Assembly: GCA_963650135.1 (NCBI GenBank)
Contig: CAVJLG010000078.1
Span: 1 to 58,945, forward strand
Direction: 5' to 3'
Length of the DNA stretch: 58,945 nt
Source: HGM13006 sp963650135
GTDB lineage: Bacteria > Bacillota > Clostridia > Oscillospirales > Oscillospiraceae
Below, one piece after another: positions 58,885 to 58,945 of the stretch. The notes below the pieces were generated by a model. That model was not told the origin of the DNA, made no database searches, and worked only from the letters and a program-made list of their open reading frames with translations. A program made the position numbers and the translations under genes. Numbering within the stretch: position 1 is the stretch's first letter; each line of letters opens with the position of its first letter.

Positions 58885-58945
58885 ATGATTGTAAGCGTCA
58901 ACTCTCCCGGCATCTTGTCCCCGGTTTTCAAATGTGTAACAATAC
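58885..58945 (+). CDS. Start of a gene running off the window
   Basis: ATG at 58885 with AGGAGG 7 nt upstream begins the open frame MIVSVNSPGILSPVFKCVTI, which reaches the window end. Too short to identify. Confidence 0.5.
   Translation, partial: MIVSVNSPGILSPVFKCVTI

Noticed and set aside
1..58945. tRNA genes, rRNA and CRISPR arrays.
   Set aside because: No T-arm consensus with cloverleaf, no rRNA-like stretch and no regularly spaced repeat array was seen by eye; a dedicated scan could still find a diverged tRNA.

Overview
The window looks like the chromosome of an anaerobic, spore-forming, low-redox Firmicute of the class Clostridia, probably an Oscillospirales-type gut bacterium. The taxon is an inference. 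It rests on a C-terminal fragment of an alpha/beta small acid-soluble spore protein, a SAM-box riboswitch, a Gram-positive CpsB/BY-kinase exopolysaccharide module, Tn4451-type serine recombinase genes with a TnpW-like partner, and GC-rich coding sequence with strong Shine-Dalgarno sites in the left half. No rRNA, tRNA or CRISPR array was seen.

Layout. (1) 1-6.1 kb is ordinary core: peptide deformylase, a MATE exporter, and a phosphate module (Na/Pi symporter with PhoU tail, PhoR-like kinase, PhoB-like regulator). Both phosphate promoters carry 11-bp-phased TTTACA boxes exactly 9 nt upstream of the -10. (2) 6.2-25.4 kb is a collinear surface/peptide locus: a secreted 1817-aa GH20-type glycosidase, an 83-aa Cys-containing peptide with a perfect EF-hand loop, an attenuator hairpin, an HPr-kinase-like protein, a radical SAM/SPASM enzyme, an ABC exporter, an S24/S26 (Ser/His) peptidase, a PqqD-like protein, a CpsB-type phosphatase, an Ig-like membrane protein, two Wzz/BY-kinase fusions, a CapD-type sugar dehydratase, a metallophosphoesterase and a PF14907-type nucleotidyltransferase. 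I read this as an undescribed RiPP-like maturation and export pathway fused into an exopolysaccharide operon. (3) At about 25.6 kb the spore-protein gene is cut by an integrative element. Its leftward operon encodes a large serine recombinase, a TnpW-like protein, two MazF/PemK-like proteins and small Zn-ribbon proteins, under a palindromic operator.

(4) 30.4-37.2 kb holds an SOS-type cassette (LexA-like XRE-S24 repressor divergent from a Y-family polymerase operon), small regulators, a lipoprotein and several decayed genes. (5) 37.7-52.0 kb, visibly richer in A+T, is a seven-gene defence island: a BREX type 4-like core (BrxP PAPS reductase, BrxC ATPase, PglZ, a short BrxL) preceded by an 839-aa protein of unknown function and followed by a Zn-ribbon protein and a dedicated cysteine desulfurase. 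It looks like a BREX/DNA-sulfur-modification hybrid. (6) 52.2-55.6 kb is a graveyard: IS21 IstB genes, SNF2 helicase and recombinase fragments, and an HsdM gene cut before its catalytic domain. (7) 56.0-58.9 kb carries an XRE protein fused to a PolC-like region, a SAM-I/IV-type riboswitch with terminator in front of a 66-aa ORF, a YpsA/SLOG protein, and the start of a gene that runs off the window.

The strongest candidates for new biology are the EF-hand peptide/radical SAM/exopolysaccharide locus, the BREX-4 plus cysteine desulfurase island, and the XRE-PolC-like fusion. All assignments are from reading motifs; no database search was possible.
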